Shown here piece by piece: positions 63,453 to 64,000 of a stretch of DNA of 64,000 nt. A model generated the notes under the pieces. That model saw nothing but the letters and a program-made list of their open reading frames with translations, did no database searches and was not told the DNA's origin. Origin of the DNA: Pipra filicauda. Taxonomy: Eukaryota > Chordata > Aves > Passeriformes > Pipridae. Numbering within the stretch: position 1 is the first letter of the stretch; the number at the start of each line of letters is the position of its first letter. Location of the stretch: contig NW_024104551.1 of the NCBI RefSeq assembly GCF_003945595.2, positions 62,001 to 126,000 on the forward strand, written 5' to 3'. Position numbers and translations under genes: made by a program.

Positions 63453-64000
63453 ACTACCATTCTTATCAGGCCAAGCACACAGCTATACAATTACTGACTG
63501 ATTTAGACAAACTCTAGTATTTACCCTATTTCTTGTTGTTATGTTGTCACACTTGGTCTTACAGTGTCTCTCTGCTGAGGTCAGTGTTGCCTGCATTTCC
63601 CAAGAAGGAAGGGATTGAGATGAGTCACCCACAGTCCCAGGTCCTTCACCCATCTTCTCATGATGCTTACAGCGAGGAATGTCATGCTTTGTAATCTGGG
63701 GAGCTTCCTGGGTATACTTGGATTTTTTTTAACATAGTCTGCTTTCTCATTGGTTTCAAGATAAAGTTTGAAGCTTCACCATCATCTTCCCCTTCTTCAG
63801 TTAACACAAAGACATGATGTTTTTTTTTGATAATGACAACCCAGGTTTGCTAGGCCTTTCATATACGGCATTCACAAAGATAAAGTGATTTAAGCCAAAA
63901 CAATTTGGGCAATACTCATCTGACAGCTAGGCAACTGTTATTACAGCTAAAGAAGGCTAAAATCAGCTCAGATTGAGAGTACCCTGGATAAATCCTCATT
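63453..64000. other. non-coding, unassigned
   Basis: No repeat family, exon or RNA gene recognised up to the window edge. Confidence 0.55.

Noticed and set aside
1..64000. CRISPR array, bacterial operon, riboswitch or plasmid origin
   Set aside because: Nothing of prokaryotic character is present. Regular repeats are microsatellites and retrotransposon ends.

Overview
The window is vertebrate nuclear DNA, almost certainly from a bird. It is AT-rich and largely non-coding, with no operons and no long cellular reading frames. It carries at least fourteen CR1 LINE pieces. Several of these end in the octamer-like ATTCTATG repeat that marks avian CR1 3' ends. The recognisable functional DNA is nearly all retrotransposon-derived.

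Layout: 1-13.3 kb is non-coding with three CR1 pieces, one of them with an internal deletion that removes the reverse transcriptase active site. A (CCCTTT)n hexanucleotide array lies at 13.38-13.56 kb. At 18.2-18.5 kb there is a tRNA-Glu-derived SINE in minus orientation with a 12-bp target-site duplication (TSD). A long unassigned stretch follows to 30.5 kb. At 30.95-34.51 kb a solo endogenous-retrovirus LTR (5-bp TSD GAAGC) has been split by a young 5'-truncated CR1 whose 731-codon reverse transcriptase frame is still open. At 38.9-43.2 kb two short plus-strand segments look like the last two coding exons of an unrecognised cellular gene: splice signals, matching phase, then a stop and AATAAA signals. 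A second solo LTR (TSD GTACT) is at 44.6-45.3 kb. A third (TSD ACTTTG), with visible TATAAA and AATAAA, sits inside an older CR1 at 52.0-52.5 kb. Further CR1 fragments and a 67-base T run occupy 58-61.2 kb. A second copy of the same SINE, also minus strand and with its own 12-bp TSD, is at 63.1-63.4 kb.

The most notable content is the SINE. Two dispersed full-length copies share a tRNA-Glu(CTC) head with pol III A and B boxes, and a body of about 240 bp that is well conserved between them. Neither has a CR1-type tail. tRNA-derived SINEs are uncommon in birds. The missing CR1 tail, the short or AT-repeat 3' tail and the conserved 3' hairpin point to a non-CR1 partner LINE, possibly RTE-type. 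That last step is inference. The only long intact coding frame is the CR1 reverse transcriptase, and no host gene can be named.
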